From Pseudomonas sp. GM50 (GTDB lineage Bacteria; Pseudomonadota; Gammaproteobacteria; Pseudomonadales; Pseudomonadaceae): a DNA stretch of 64,000 bases. The stretch covers positions 37,583 through 101,582 of the forward strand of contig NZ_AKJK01000051.1 in the NCBI RefSeq assembly GCF_000282375.1, in the 5' to 3' direction. Each line of letters opens with the position of its first letter. Within the stretch, counting starts at the first letter, position 1. The notes beneath the pieces are model-generated. The model was not told the origin of the DNA. It saw only the letters and a list, made by a program, of their open reading frames with translations, and ran no database searches. Position numbers and translations under genes: made by a program. Below, piece by piece: positions 8,610 to 17,069 of the stretch.

Positions 8610-10134
8610 GCCGGTAACCTTCGGCGAACTCCCTTTGCGCATCGAAGACGTGCTGGCCCTGGCCAACCGTCAGGTGCCGACGCAGTTGCAGGGCGACGCT
8701 GAGTTTCGCCAGCGCATCGCCAAGGGTCCGCAGTTCCTTGACTCCCTGTTGGACAAGGAAGGCGTGATCTACGGTGTGACCACCGGTTATGGCGATTCCT
8801 GTGTGGTGGCGGTGCCGCTGCACCACGTCGAAGCCCTGCCCCGTCATCTGTATACCTTTCACGGTTGCGGCCTGGGCAAACTGCTCGACGCCCAGGCCAC
8901 CCGCGCGGTGCTGGCGGCGCGTTTGCAGTCGCTGTGCCAAGGCGTTTCCGGGGTGCGCGTGGAATTGCTGGAGCGCCTGCAAGGCTTCCTCGAACACGAC
9001 ATTCTGCCGTTGATTCCGGAAGAAGGTTCGGTGGGCGCCAGTGGTGATCTGACGCCGCTGTCCTACGTCGCCGCGACCTTGTCCGGCGAGCGCGAAGTGA
9101 TGTTCCGTGGTGAGCGTCGACAAGCCGCCGATGTGCACAGCGAACTGGGCTGGGAACCGCTGGTGTTGCGCCCCAAAGAAGCGCTGGCGTTGATGAACGG
9201 CACCGCCGTGATGACCGGCATCGCCTGCCTGGCTTATGCGCGCGCTGATTACCTGCTGCAACTGGCCACGCGCATCACCGCACTTAACGTAGTTGCCTTG
9301 CAAGGCAACCCGGAGCACTTCGACGAGCGTCTGTTCGCCGCCAAACCCCATCCAGGGCAGATGCAAGTCGCCGCCTGGTTGCGCAAGGATCTGGCGATCG
9401 ATGCGCCGACCGCGCCGCTGCATCGCCTGCAAGACCGCTATTCCCTGCGTTGTGCGCCGCACGTGCTCGGCGTGCTGGCCGACAGCCTGAACTGGCTGCG
9501 CTCGTTCATCGAGATCGAACTGAACAGCGCCAACGACAACCCGATTATCGACGCCGAAGCCGAACGCGTGCTGCACGGCGGGCACTTCTACGGCGGCCAT
9601 ATCGCATTCGCCATGGACAGTCTGAAAACCCTGGTGGCCAACGTCGCTGACTTGCTGGATCGCCAGCTCGCCCTGCTGGTGGACGAGCGCTACAACCACG
9701 GCCTGCCGAGCAATTTGTCCGGTGCCACGGCCGACCGCGCGATGCTCAATCACGGCTTCAAGGCGGTGCAGATCGGCACCAGCGCCTGGACCGCCGAAGC
9801 CCTGAAAAACACCATGCCGGCCAGCGTCTTCTCGCGTTCCACCGAGTGCCACAATCAGGACAAAGTCAGCATGGGCACGATCGCCGCCCGCGACGCCATC
9901 CGTGTGCTGGAGCTGACCGAACAGGTCGCCGCTGCCACCTTGCTCGCCGCCAACCAGGGCGTCTGGCTGCGCGGCCAGGCTGAAGACGCGCGCCCATTGC
10001 CACCGGCATTGGCTGCGATGCACTTTGAGCTGGCCAAGGACTTCCCGCCGGTCATCGAAGACCGTGCCCTTGAAGGCGAATTGCGCCTGTGCCTGCAACG
10101 CATCGCTGAACAACACTGGAGGCTGCATGCGTAG
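8590..10134 (+). CDS. APE cluster: aromatic amino acid ammonia-lyase (HAL/TAL/PAL family)
   Basis: A 514-residue lyase. The Ala150-Ser151-Gly152 triad in GSVGASGDLTPL forms the MIO electrophile, Tyr61 in YGVTTGYGDS is the catalytic tyrosine, and the SANDNP motif near residue 312 is present. It would deaminate an aromatic amino acid to an aryl-acrylate, a plausible aryl head-group precursor. The substrate-selectivity pair is Phe90-His91 (LYTFHGCGLG). By alignment, HALs have Ser-His, TALs His-Leu and PALs Phe-Leu there, so the substrate cannot be called from this site. It overlaps the upstream gene by 20 bases. Automatic annotation as histidine ammonia-lyase would be doubtful because no hut genes are near. 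Confidence 0.88.
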   Translation: MTTPTLEPVTFGELPLRIEDVLALANRQVPTQLQGDAEFRQRIAKGPQFLDSLLDKEGVIYGVTTGYGDSCVVAVPLHHVEALPRHLYTFHGCGLGKLLDAQATRAVLAARLQSLCQGVSGVRVELLERLQGFLEHDILPLIPEEGSVGASGDLTPLSYVAATLSGEREVMFRGERRQAADVHSELGWEPLVLRPKEALALMNGTAVMTGIACLAYARADYLLQLATRITALNVVALQGNPEHFDERLFAAKPHPGQMQVAAWLRKDLAIDAPTAPLHRLQDRYSLRCAPHVLGVLADSLNWLRSFIEIELNSANDNPIIDAEAERVLHGGHFYGGHIAFAMDSLKTLVANVADLLDRQLALLVDERYNHGLPSNLSGATADRAMLNHGFKAVQIGTSAWTAEALKNTMPASVFSRSTECHNQDKVSMGTIAARDAIRVLELTEQVAAATLLAANQGVWLRGQAEDARPLPPALAAMHFELAKDFPPVIEDRALEGELRLCLQRIAEQHWRLHA

Positions 10135-10552
10135 CAAGGGAGTGCTTCACACCGACACGGAAATCCTCGTACCGTTCTTTGACGTCGACACCATGAACGT
10201 GGTCTGGCACGGCCATTACGTCAAATACCTGGAGGTCGCCCGCTGTGCGCTGCTGGACAGGATCGGCCACAACTACGACGCCATGGTGGCGTCGGGTTAC
10301 GCGTGGCCGGTGATCGACTTGCAGCTGCGCTATGTGCGCGGCGCGGTGTTCGGCCAGAAGCTGAATGTGCGTGCCAGCCTGGTGGAGTGGGAAAACCGCC
10401 TGAAGATCAGTTATCTGATCAGCGATCTGGCCACCGGCGAACGTCTGACCCGCGCCTGTTCCGTACAAGTCGCCGTCGACATGAGCAGCCGCGAAATGCA
10501 GTTGGCTTCACCGAAGGTTTTCACCGATGCGGTTGAAAGGATGCTGCCATGA
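10127..10552 (+). CDS. APE cluster: YbgC-like hotdog thioesterase
   Basis: A 141-residue 4HBT-type thioesterase. The motif FFDVDTMNVVWHGHYVKYLE near residues 17-36 includes the catalytic Asp and the HGHY region typical of YbgC/4-hydroxybenzoyl-CoA thioesterases. ATG 10127 overlaps the ammonia-lyase by 8 bases; the longer frame from 10025 lies inside that gene. It probably releases or edits acyl-ACP/CoA intermediates of polyene synthesis. Confidence 0.85.
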   Translation: MRSKGVLHTDTEILVPFFDVDTMNVVWHGHYVKYLEVARCALLDRIGHNYDAMVASGYAWPVIDLQLRYVRGAVFGQKLNVRASLVEWENRLKISYLISDLATGERLTRACSVQVAVDMSSREMQLASPKVFTDAVERMLP

Positions 10553-11151
10553 ACTCGCTCCTCAAATGCCTTGGCGCTTTAGCGTTGCTCGGGCTCTCAT
10601 CATTGGCGCAGGCCTTCGATCTGCAACAGCTCAGCGATCAACTGGCCAAACCCGATGTGATCCACGGCAGCTTCGTCCAGGAAAAACACCTGCGTGCCCT
10701 GCCCCAGCCGCTGACCAGCAAGGGCACCTTCGTTCTGGCGAAGAATCACGGCTTGCTCTGGCTGCTGAAAACCCCGCTACAACAGGACTACCGCATCAGC
10801 GCCAAGGGCATTGCCCGGCGTGATGCCAACGGTTGGCAAATGCTGCCGAACAAAAGTGCCGGCGCCGAACAGAACCGCTTGTTCCTCGCGGTGCTGCAAG
10901 GCGACAGCAGCGGCTTGCAAAGGGATTTCGAGCTTGCGCTGAGCGGCGATGCCCAGAACTGGAAACTGACCCTGACCCCGCGTTCGATGCTGCTCAAGCA
11001 GGTGTTCAATCAGATCAACATTGACGGCGGCGAACTGGTGCACAGCATCGAGCTGCTCGAAACCCAGGGTGACCGAACCCTGTTGCGCATGCAGGACAGC
11101 ACCAGCGCACAACCTTTGAGCGATGCGGAGCAACATGACTTTGCCGAGTGA
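10549..11151 (+). CDS. APE cluster: LolA-like outer-membrane carrier protein
   Basis: A 200-residue periplasmic protein. Residues 1-22 form a signal peptide ending in AQA. The mature part has the LolA-like features GSFVQEKHL and SKGTFVLAKNHGLLWLLKTP. It is not the housekeeping LolA, which sits elsewhere, but a paralogue typical of APE clusters, likely carrying the lipid-linked pigment across the periplasm with the MMPL exporter encoded next. ATGA-type overlap with the thioesterase. Confidence 0.87.
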   Translation: MNSLLKCLGALALLGLSSLAQAFDLQQLSDQLAKPDVIHGSFVQEKHLRALPQPLTSKGTFVLAKNHGLLWLLKTPLQQDYRISAKGIARRDANGWQMLPNKSAGAEQNRLFLAVLQGDSSGLQRDFELALSGDAQNWKLTLTPRSMLLKQVFNQINIDGGELVHSIELLETQGDRTLLRMQDSTSAQPLSDAEQHDFAE

Positions 11152-13474
11152 ACGGATGCTGCCGCGGCTGTTTCTGATCCTGCTGCTGGCGGTGCTCGCG
11201 CTCGCCGGCTGGCAATGGCGTGACGGTGCACCGCTGTCGGCCAATCTGATGGAACTGGTGCCAGGCACGGCGCCAGACGCGCTGGAACTGCGCGCCGAAC
11301 AGCGCATGCAAGAACCGCTGAACCGGGAAATGCTGGTGCTGGTCGGCCATCAAGACCGCCAGCAAGCCATCGCCATGGCGCAAAAGCTGGGCGAGCAGTG
11401 GCAGGCCAGCGGCGTGTTCGAAAAGGTCCAGTGGAACCTGCAGGCCGACTTGCCGGCGCTGCGCACGCAATTGCTGCAAGGCCGACTGGCGATGTTGTCC
11501 GTGGCCGACCGGCAGCAACTCATCGAGCACCCCGACACCTTTATCCAGCAACGGGTACAAGCCCTGTTCGACCCGTTCACCGGCTTCAGCCTGGTACCGA
11601 GCCAGGACGACTGGCTCGGCCTGACCGGGCGCATCCAGAACAGCCAGCCGCAACACGGCTCGGTACAACTGGACATCGGCAGCGGTGCGCTGGTTGCCGA
11701 TGCCGACGGCAAGAGTTGGGTGATGCTGCGGGCGCGAACCGTCGGCAACGCGTTCGATATGAACCTGCCGCTGCAAGTGGCTGACCTGCTGCAACACAGT
11801 CGCGAAGAAGCCGCCCGCTCGGATGTGCAACTGCTCGCCGCCAGTGGCCTGCTGTATGCCGCCAGCGGTCAACGGCAAGCCGCGCGCGAAATGACTTGGG
11901 TCGGTGGTGGCGCCACGGTCGGGATTCTGTTGCTGCTGTTGCTGGCCTTCCGGCGTTGGCGAGTGTTGCTGGCGTTCGTCCCGGTGCTGGTGGGCATGTT
12001 GTTCGGTGCGGTGGCTTGCGTGGCGCTGTTCGGCCACATGCATGTGATGACGCTGGTGTTGGGCTCAAGCCTGATCGGCGTGGCGGTGGATTACCCACTG
12101 CATTACCTGTCCAAAAGCTGGAGCCTGAAACCCTGGCACAGCTGGCCGGCGTTACGCCTGACCCTGCCGGGGCTGACGCTGAGCCTGATCACCAGTTGCA
12201 TCGGCTACCTGGCCCTGGCCTGGACGCCGTTCCCGGCCCTGACCCAAATTGCCGTGTTCTCCGCCGCCGGCCTGCTTGGCGCCTACCTGTCGGCAGTGTG
12301 CCTGCTGCCGGCGCTGCTCAAGGGCGTGGTTCTGCGCCCGGCGCAGTGGCCCATGCGCATCGCCGAGAAATTGCTGGAGCTGCGTGAAACGTTGCTCAAA
12401 TACGTACGCTCACCGGTACTGCTGGCACTGCTGATCGCCTTTTGTGTCGGCGGTCTGTTGCAGCTGCAGAGCAAAAACGATATTCGCCAATGGGTCGGCG
12501 CACCGCAGCAACTGACTGACGAAGCCCAGACCATCGCACGCATCACCGGCTATCAACCCACCAGCCAGTTCTTCCTGGTGCGCGCGGCCAATCAGCAAGA
12601 ATTACTCGAACGCCAGACGGCACTGAGCGAGCGTCTGGATCAGTTGGTCAACCTGGAAAAACTCCAGGGCTACCTGTCGCTCAATCAACTGGTCAGCCAA
12701 CCGAGCGAGCAGCGCAAAGTGCGTGAAGCACTGAGCAAGCTGCCACAGTTCTGGCAACCGTTGCTCGACCTCGGCGTACCGGCCGCCGCGTTGCAGGCCG
12801 AGTTGGCAACGTTGCAGGCGCTGCCCACCGAAGACATCGACACAGCGCTGGCCGGCCCATTGGCCGAGCCCTACCGCACCCTGTGGCTGGGGCCGACCGA
12901 TGACGGCGTGGCCGCGATGGTCAGCCTGCAAGGCTTGAACAATCCCACGCTGTTGCGGGTCCAGGCCCTGGACTTGCCGGGTGTGGAACTGGTGGACCGC
13001 CTCGGCGAACTGAACCAGGTTTTCGCCGCCACTCAAATCAGCGCCGCTGAATTGAAACTCGCTTCCTGCGTGCTGATCGTGCTGGTACTGATCCTGCCAT
13101 TCGGTTTCGGTGGCGCGCTGCGTATCGTCTCTTTGCCGCTGCTGGCGGCCCTGTGCAGTCTGGCAAGCCTCGGCTGGCTCGGTCAGCCGCTGACACTGTT
13201 CAGCCTGTTCGGCCTGCTGCTGGTAACGGCCATCAGCGTCGATTACGCGATCCTCATGCGCGAACAAATCGGCGGTGCCGCGGCGAGTCTGCTGGGCACC
13301 TTGCTGGCGGCGGTGACCACCTGGTTGTCGTTTGGCTTGCTGGCAGTATCCAGCACGCCGGCAGTGAGCAACTTCGGCTTGTCGGTGAGCTTGGGCCTGG
13401 CATTCAGTTTCATCCTGGCACCGTGGGCCGGACGCCAAGTTCACGCCGCCCCAGTTACGGAGCCGGCAGCATGA
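11135..13474 (+). CDS. APE cluster: MMPL/RND-type exporter
   Basis: A 779-residue RND-superfamily exporter (COG4258-like). One N-terminal membrane helix (about 10-27) precedes a large periplasmic loop. A helix block follows near residues 255-410, then a second periplasmic loop, and a last helix block near 645-770: the pseudo-duplicated MMPL topology. ATG 11135 is chosen (GGAG 5 bases upstream); it overlaps the LolA-like gene by 17 bases. It most likely lifts the aryl-polyene lipid from the inner membrane, handing it to the LolA-like carrier. Confidence 0.88.
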   Translation: MTLPSERMLPRLFLILLLAVLALAGWQWRDGAPLSANLMELVPGTAPDALELRAEQRMQEPLNREMLVLVGHQDRQQAIAMAQKLGEQWQASGVFEKVQWNLQADLPALRTQLLQGRLAMLSVADRQQLIEHPDTFIQQRVQALFDPFTGFSLVPSQDDWLGLTGRIQNSQPQHGSVQLDIGSGALVADADGKSWVMLRARTVGNAFDMNLPLQVADLLQHSREEAARSDVQLLAASGLLYAASGQRQAAREMTWVGGGATVGILLLLLLAFRRWRVLLAFVPVLVGMLFGAVACVALFGHMHVMTLVLGSSLIGVAVDYPLHYLSKSWSLKPWHSWPALRLTLPGLTLSLITSCIGYLALAWTPFPALTQIAVFSAAGLLGAYLSAVCLLPALLKGVVLRPAQWPMRIAEKLLELRETLLKYVRSPVLLALLIAFCVGGLLQLQSKNDIRQWVGAPQQLTDEAQTIARITGYQPTSQFFLVRAANQQELLERQTALSERLDQLVNLEKLQGYLSLNQLVSQPSEQRKVREALSKLPQFWQPLLDLGVPAAALQAELATLQALPTEDIDTALAGPLAEPYRTLWLGPTDDGVAAMVSLQGLNNPTLLRVQALDLPGVELVDRLGELNQVFAATQISAAELKLASCVLIVLVLILPFGFGGALRIVSLPLLAALCSLASLGWLGQPLTLFSLFGLLLVTAISVDYAILMREQIGGAAASLLGTLLAAVTTWLSFGLLAVSSTPAVSNFGLSVSLGLAFSFILAPWAGRQVHAAPVTEPAA

Positions 13475-14631
13475 TGGTCGCGGTGTTCTGGGTGATGGCC
13501 CTGGTGTTATTCGCCGTGGCCACCCGTGTCGGTCGTCATTTCGGTCTGATTCCGATCGTCAGCCAGTTGCTGCTGGCGACCTTCGGCCTGCCGTTGCTGA
13601 TGTACTTCTGGATCGAACCGGGCTGGCACCTGAGCGGTGCCAACCTGATCTCGCCGGGCTGGCTGAAGAACCTCTACAGCCTGAGCTTTGCCTTGCTGCT
13701 GGGGCACATCCTCAGCGACGTGATCGACCTGCGGCTGGAACGCCAGAGCCTGAAAATCGCCCTGCCGAGTTTCTGCATCCCGTTTGCCTGCGGGCTGGCG
13801 ACAGCGGTCTGGCTGTTGCCGCCGCAGCCGTGGATCAGCTCGCTGGCGGTCGGTCTGCTGTTCGCCATCACCGCGATTCCGGTGTTGTATCTGTACCTGC
13901 GACACATCAACTACCCGCCCGCTGCCACCCGACGCCTGGTGCAGACCGCGATCCTGATCGACCTGACCTGCTGGACCCTGTTCGCGTTTGCCCAGGGCAG
14001 CCTGCACCTGAGCAGCCTCTTGCTGCCGCTGGCCGGCGCCTGTCTGCCGTTGTTGCTGCGACTGCTCAGGTTGCGCCAACCGTTGCTGCACAGCGGCTGC
14101 TTCTTCGCGCTGCTGGTGGTCGCCGAACACTTCAAACTCAATGCGCTGATTTTCGGCATCGGCTATCTGCTGTGCATGGCCGCGCTCAAGGTACCATTGG
14201 TGCTGCCATTGTCGGCGGCGTGGATGAGCCGTTTGCAGACCTGGATCGCCATCCCGCTGATCCTCACGTTCGGCATCGTGCAGATCAACGTGCACAGCGC
14301 TATGGCCAGCCTCGGCTGGGTGCAACTGGCGGCACTCCTGCTGCTACCGATTGCCAGCAAACTGCTGGGCAACTGGCTGGGGTTGGGCTGGGGCGGCGCC
14401 TCGTTTGAAGGTGCCAGCCGCTGGAGGGAAAGTCTCCTGCTGAACATTCGCGGCTTGAGCGAGATCGTTTTTCTCAACCTGCTGCTGCAACAACAGCTCA
14501 TCAGCCCGGCGCTGTACTTCGCGCTGATGTTGATGGGCTTGATCGCAACCCTGCTGCCGGCACTCGCCGGCATGCACCGAATCCCTTTGAACATCGCCGC
14601 CCCGGCAAGGAGCACCCGTGCCAACAGTTGA
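13471..14631 (+). CDS. APE cluster: Na+/H+ antiporter (KefB)-like membrane protein
   Basis: A 386-residue polytopic protein with roughly eleven or twelve hydrophobic segments. Layout and motifs resemble monovalent cation:proton antiporter-2 transmembrane domains (GLIPIVSQLLLATFGLP near the start, SLAVGLLFAITAIPVL near 130, LNIRGLSEIVFLNLLL near 330). There is no TrkA-N domain. The ATG at 13471 overlaps the exporter stop. This gene is not part of the minimal APE set; it could power export or be an accessory transporter. Function assigned only at fold level. Confidence 0.65.
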   Translation: MMVAVFWVMALVLFAVATRVGRHFGLIPIVSQLLLATFGLPLLMYFWIEPGWHLSGANLISPGWLKNLYSLSFALLLGHILSDVIDLRLERQSLKIALPSFCIPFACGLATAVWLLPPQPWISSLAVGLLFAITAIPVLYLYLRHINYPPAATRRLVQTAILIDLTCWTLFAFAQGSLHLSSLLLPLAGACLPLLLRLLRLRQPLLHSGCFFALLVVAEHFKLNALIFGIGYLLCMAALKVPLVLPLSAAWMSRLQTWIAIPLILTFGIVQINVHSAMASLGWVQLAALLLLPIASKLLGNWLGLGWGGASFEGASRWRESLLLNIRGLSEIVFLNLLLQQQLISPALYFALMLMGLIATLLPALAGMHRIPLNIAAPARSTRANS

Positions 14632-15865
14632 AATGGAACGTCGTCAGGTACTGGTGATCGGCGCTGGCCCCTCGGGCGCCATCGCCGCCGCGCTGCTCAA
14701 GCGTAAAGGTCATGATGTGCTGATGATCGAACGCCAGCATTTCCCACGATTTTCCATCGGTGAAAGCCTGCTGTCCCACTGCCTGGATTTCGTCGAAGAA
14801 GCCGGCATGCTCGAGGCAGTAAATGCGGCTGGTTTCCAGCGCAAGAACGGGGCGGCGTTCGCTTGGGGCGATCAGTACAGCGCCTTCGATTTCGGCGATA
14901 CGTTCAGCAACGGCAAGCCGACGACGTTCCAGGTCCAGCGCGCCGATTTCGACAAGCTGCTGGCCGATCAGGCTGAGCTGCAAGGTGTCGAAGTCCGTTA
15001 CGGCGAAGCCATCGTCAGCGCCGATTTCAGCCTGCCTAAACCGCAGCTCGACGTGCTTCGCGAAGACGGTAGCCAGTACCGCGTCGAAGCCGACTTCGTG
15101 CTTGATGCCAGCGGCTACGGTCGCGTGCTGCCGCGCTTGCTCGACCTTGAAGCACCGTCGAATTTCCCGGTGCGCCAGGCCGTGTTCACCCACGTCGAAG
15201 ATTGCATCGACAGTCCGGCTTTCGACCGGGAGAAAATCCTCATCACCACCCATCCGACCCAGCGCGATATCTGGTTCTGGACCATCCCGTTCAGCAACGG
15301 CCGTTGCTCGGTGGGCGTGGTGGCAGCCGCCGAACACTTCGAAGGCCGCACCGAGAATCTGGACGACTGCCTGCGCGGCTTCATCGCCGAAACCCCAAGC
15401 CTGGCCGCTGTGCTGAACAATGCCGTGTGGGACACGCCCGCGCGGACCATCGGTGGTTACTCGGCCAACGTCAAAACCCTGCATGGCCCAGGTTTCGCCC
15501 TGCTGGGCAATGCGGCGGAATTTCTCGACCCGGTGTTCTCTTCCGGCGTGACCATCGCCATGCGTTCGGCGAGCATGGCCGCCGGGGTGCTGCACCGCCA
15601 ACTGCAAGGTGAAAGCGTCAACTGGCAGACCGAATTCGCCGAACCGCTCAAGCGCGGCGTCGACACCTTCCGTTGCTACGTCGAAGGCTGGTACGCGGGG
15701 ACCTTCCAGGATGTGATTTTCTATCAGGGCGGCACAGCGGATATCCGCCGCATGATCAGCTCGATCCTCGCGGGTTACGCCTGGGATGAACGCAACCCGT
15801 TCGTCAGCGAACCCAAACGTCGACTGCGGATGATCTCGGACCTTTGCGCACAGGATCCGACATGA
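14618..15865 (+). CDS. APE cluster: flavin-dependent halogenase-like oxidoreductase
   Basis: A 415-residue flavoprotein. It has the FAD-binding motif GAGPSG at residues 15-20 and PRFSIGESLL near 43-52. Lys76 (FQRKNGAAFAWG) matches the conserved lysine of flavin-dependent halogenases, and W219-F-W-T-I-P matches their WxWxIP motif. Such enzymes use FADH2, O2 and halide to chlorinate or brominate aromatic rings. Xanthomonadins are brominated aryl polyenes, so a halogenated head group is possible, but related proteins can be monooxygenases. Start is GTG 14618 with AAGGAG 5 bases upstream, overlapping the upstream gene by 14 bases. Confidence 0.8.
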   Translation: MPTVEMERRQVLVIGAGPSGAIAAALLKRKGHDVLMIERQHFPRFSIGESLLSHCLDFVEEAGMLEAVNAAGFQRKNGAAFAWGDQYSAFDFGDTFSNGKPTTFQVQRADFDKLLADQAELQGVEVRYGEAIVSADFSLPKPQLDVLREDGSQYRVEADFVLDASGYGRVLPRLLDLEAPSNFPVRQAVFTHVEDCIDSPAFDREKILITTHPTQRDIWFWTIPFSNGRCSVGVVAAAEHFEGRTENLDDCLRGFIAETPSLAAVLNNAVWDTPARTIGGYSANVKTLHGPGFALLGNAAEFLDPVFSSGVTIAMRSASMAAGVLHRQLQGESVNWQTEFAEPLKRGVDTFRCYVEGWYAGTFQDVIFYQGGTADIRRMISSILAGYAWDERNPFVSEPKRRLRMISDLCAQDPT

Positions 15866-16587
15866 GTTACTTGAGCGACAACTACGTCGAAGAAACCCGT
15901 TTCGGTTTCTGGTTCCTGCGCAGTCACACCTGGCAGCACCATGTATTGCGCGTGGCGATCAATGATTTGCGCAACCTGTTCAGCGCGCCATTGCCCGACA
16001 ACCCGGTATTGCTGGATGCCGGTTGCGGCCAGGGCAAGTCGTTCCAGTACCTGCGCCAGACCTTCGCGCCTCTGCGCCTGATCGGGCTGGATGCCGACCC
16101 TCACAGCCTGAACCTGAGCGGTGCGGAAGCGGCCCGCCAGGGCATGGATGTAGAGCTGCTCGGCAGCGACTGCGCCAGCATCAAAGTGCCGGACGCCAGT
16201 GTCGATCTGCTGTTCTGTCACCAGACCTTCCATCACCTTGTCGAGCAGGAACAGGCCCTGGCCGAGTTCTATCGAGTGCTCAAGCCGGGCGGTTATTTGC
16301 TGTTCGCCGAGTCCACCGAGGCTTACATTGATACGTGGGTGATTCGCTGGCTGTTCCGCCACCCGATGCACGTGCAAAAGAGCGCTGCCGGCTACCTGGA
16401 CATGATCCGTCGACAGGGTTTTGAATTCGGCCCGCAGAACGTGTCTTACCCTTACTTGTGGTGGAGCCGCGCCAAGGATTTCGGCCTGCTCGAACGCTTC
16501 GGCCTGCGCCAGCCAAAACCCTTTGGCCAACGGGAAGAAACCCTGGTCAATGTAGTCGCGCGCAAGACTCTTGAAGGGTGTGCCTGA
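15862..16587 (+). CDS. APE cluster: SAM-dependent methyltransferase
   Basis: A 241-residue class I methyltransferase. SAM-binding motif I is LLDAGCGQGKSF near residues 51-62, followed by IGLDADP near 76, the DLLFCHQTFHH motif IV region near 115, and RVLKPGGYLLFAE near 140. In the E. coli-type pigment the aryl ring carries a methyl group, so ring C- or O-methylation is a reasonable role. It overlaps the flavoenzyme by 4 bases and ends in the first base of the next start codon. Confidence 0.87.
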   Translation: MSYLSDNYVEETRFGFWFLRSHTWQHHVLRVAINDLRNLFSAPLPDNPVLLDAGCGQGKSFQYLRQTFAPLRLIGLDADPHSLNLSGAEAARQGMDVELLGSDCASIKVPDASVDLLFCHQTFHHLVEQEQALAEFYRVLKPGGYLLFAESTEAYIDTWVIRWLFRHPMHVQKSAAGYLDMIRRQGFEFGPQNVSYPYLWWSRAKDFGLLERFGLRQPKPFGQREETLVNVVARKTLEGCA

Positions 16588-17069
16588 TGATCCGTTTCCT
16601 GCTTCTGGGTTGTGCCCTGTTGCTGAGCGCTTGCGCCAGCCAGGCACCGTTGCCAGAGCGAACCCCGAACCTGGCGTTGCCGCTGCAACTGCACATCGAG
16701 CGTCAGATGGCCGAACAGCGTCAGGACTGGCTGCTGGTAATCCAGCGTGAAGGCCCGGGCATTCGTTGGTCGATGATGGACCCTTTGGGGATTCCCGTGG
16801 CACGGCAGAAACTGATCGATGGCCAATGGCAGGCCGACGGCCTGCTGCCGCCCAATCCGGAAGCCCGGGAGCTGTTCGCAGCCTTGTTGTTTGCGTTGAC
16901 CCCTGCGGGCGAGTTGCATGGCAACTATCCCGCCGCCCGGCAGGATGGCGGGCAACGCTCCTTGTCACCACGCTGGAACATCCGCTATTCACAACCACTG
17001 AGCTTTGAATTGAACGTGTCCCAAGGCCCGCACTATCGCGTCACTCCGTTAGGCGAGCACACGCCATGA
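16587..17069 (+). CDS. APE cluster: DUF3261-like lipoprotein
   Basis: A 160-residue probable lipoprotein. The signal peptide MIRFLLLGCALLLSAC ends in a lipobox (LSAC), so Cys16 should be lipidated. The rest has an IQREGPGIRWSMMDPLG segment of the kind seen in DUF3261 proteins, which occur in aryl-polyene clusters. It starts at ATG 16587, overlapping the methyltransferase TGA by one base. Likely outer-membrane part of the pigment transport or placement route; mechanism unknown. Confidence 0.8.
   Translation: MIRFLLLGCALLLSACASQAPLPERTPNLALPLQLHIERQMAEQRQDWLLVIQREGPGIRWSMMDPLGIPVARQKLIDGQWQADGLLPPNPEARELFAALLFALTPAGELHGNYPAARQDGGQRSLSPRWNIRYSQPLSFELNVSQGPHYRVTPLGEHTP

Noticed and set aside
8590..10134. 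Calling the ammonia-lyase a hut-pathway histidase
   Set aside because: No hutU/I/G genes are near, the gene is embedded and overlapped in the APE block, and the selectivity pair is not that of HAL.
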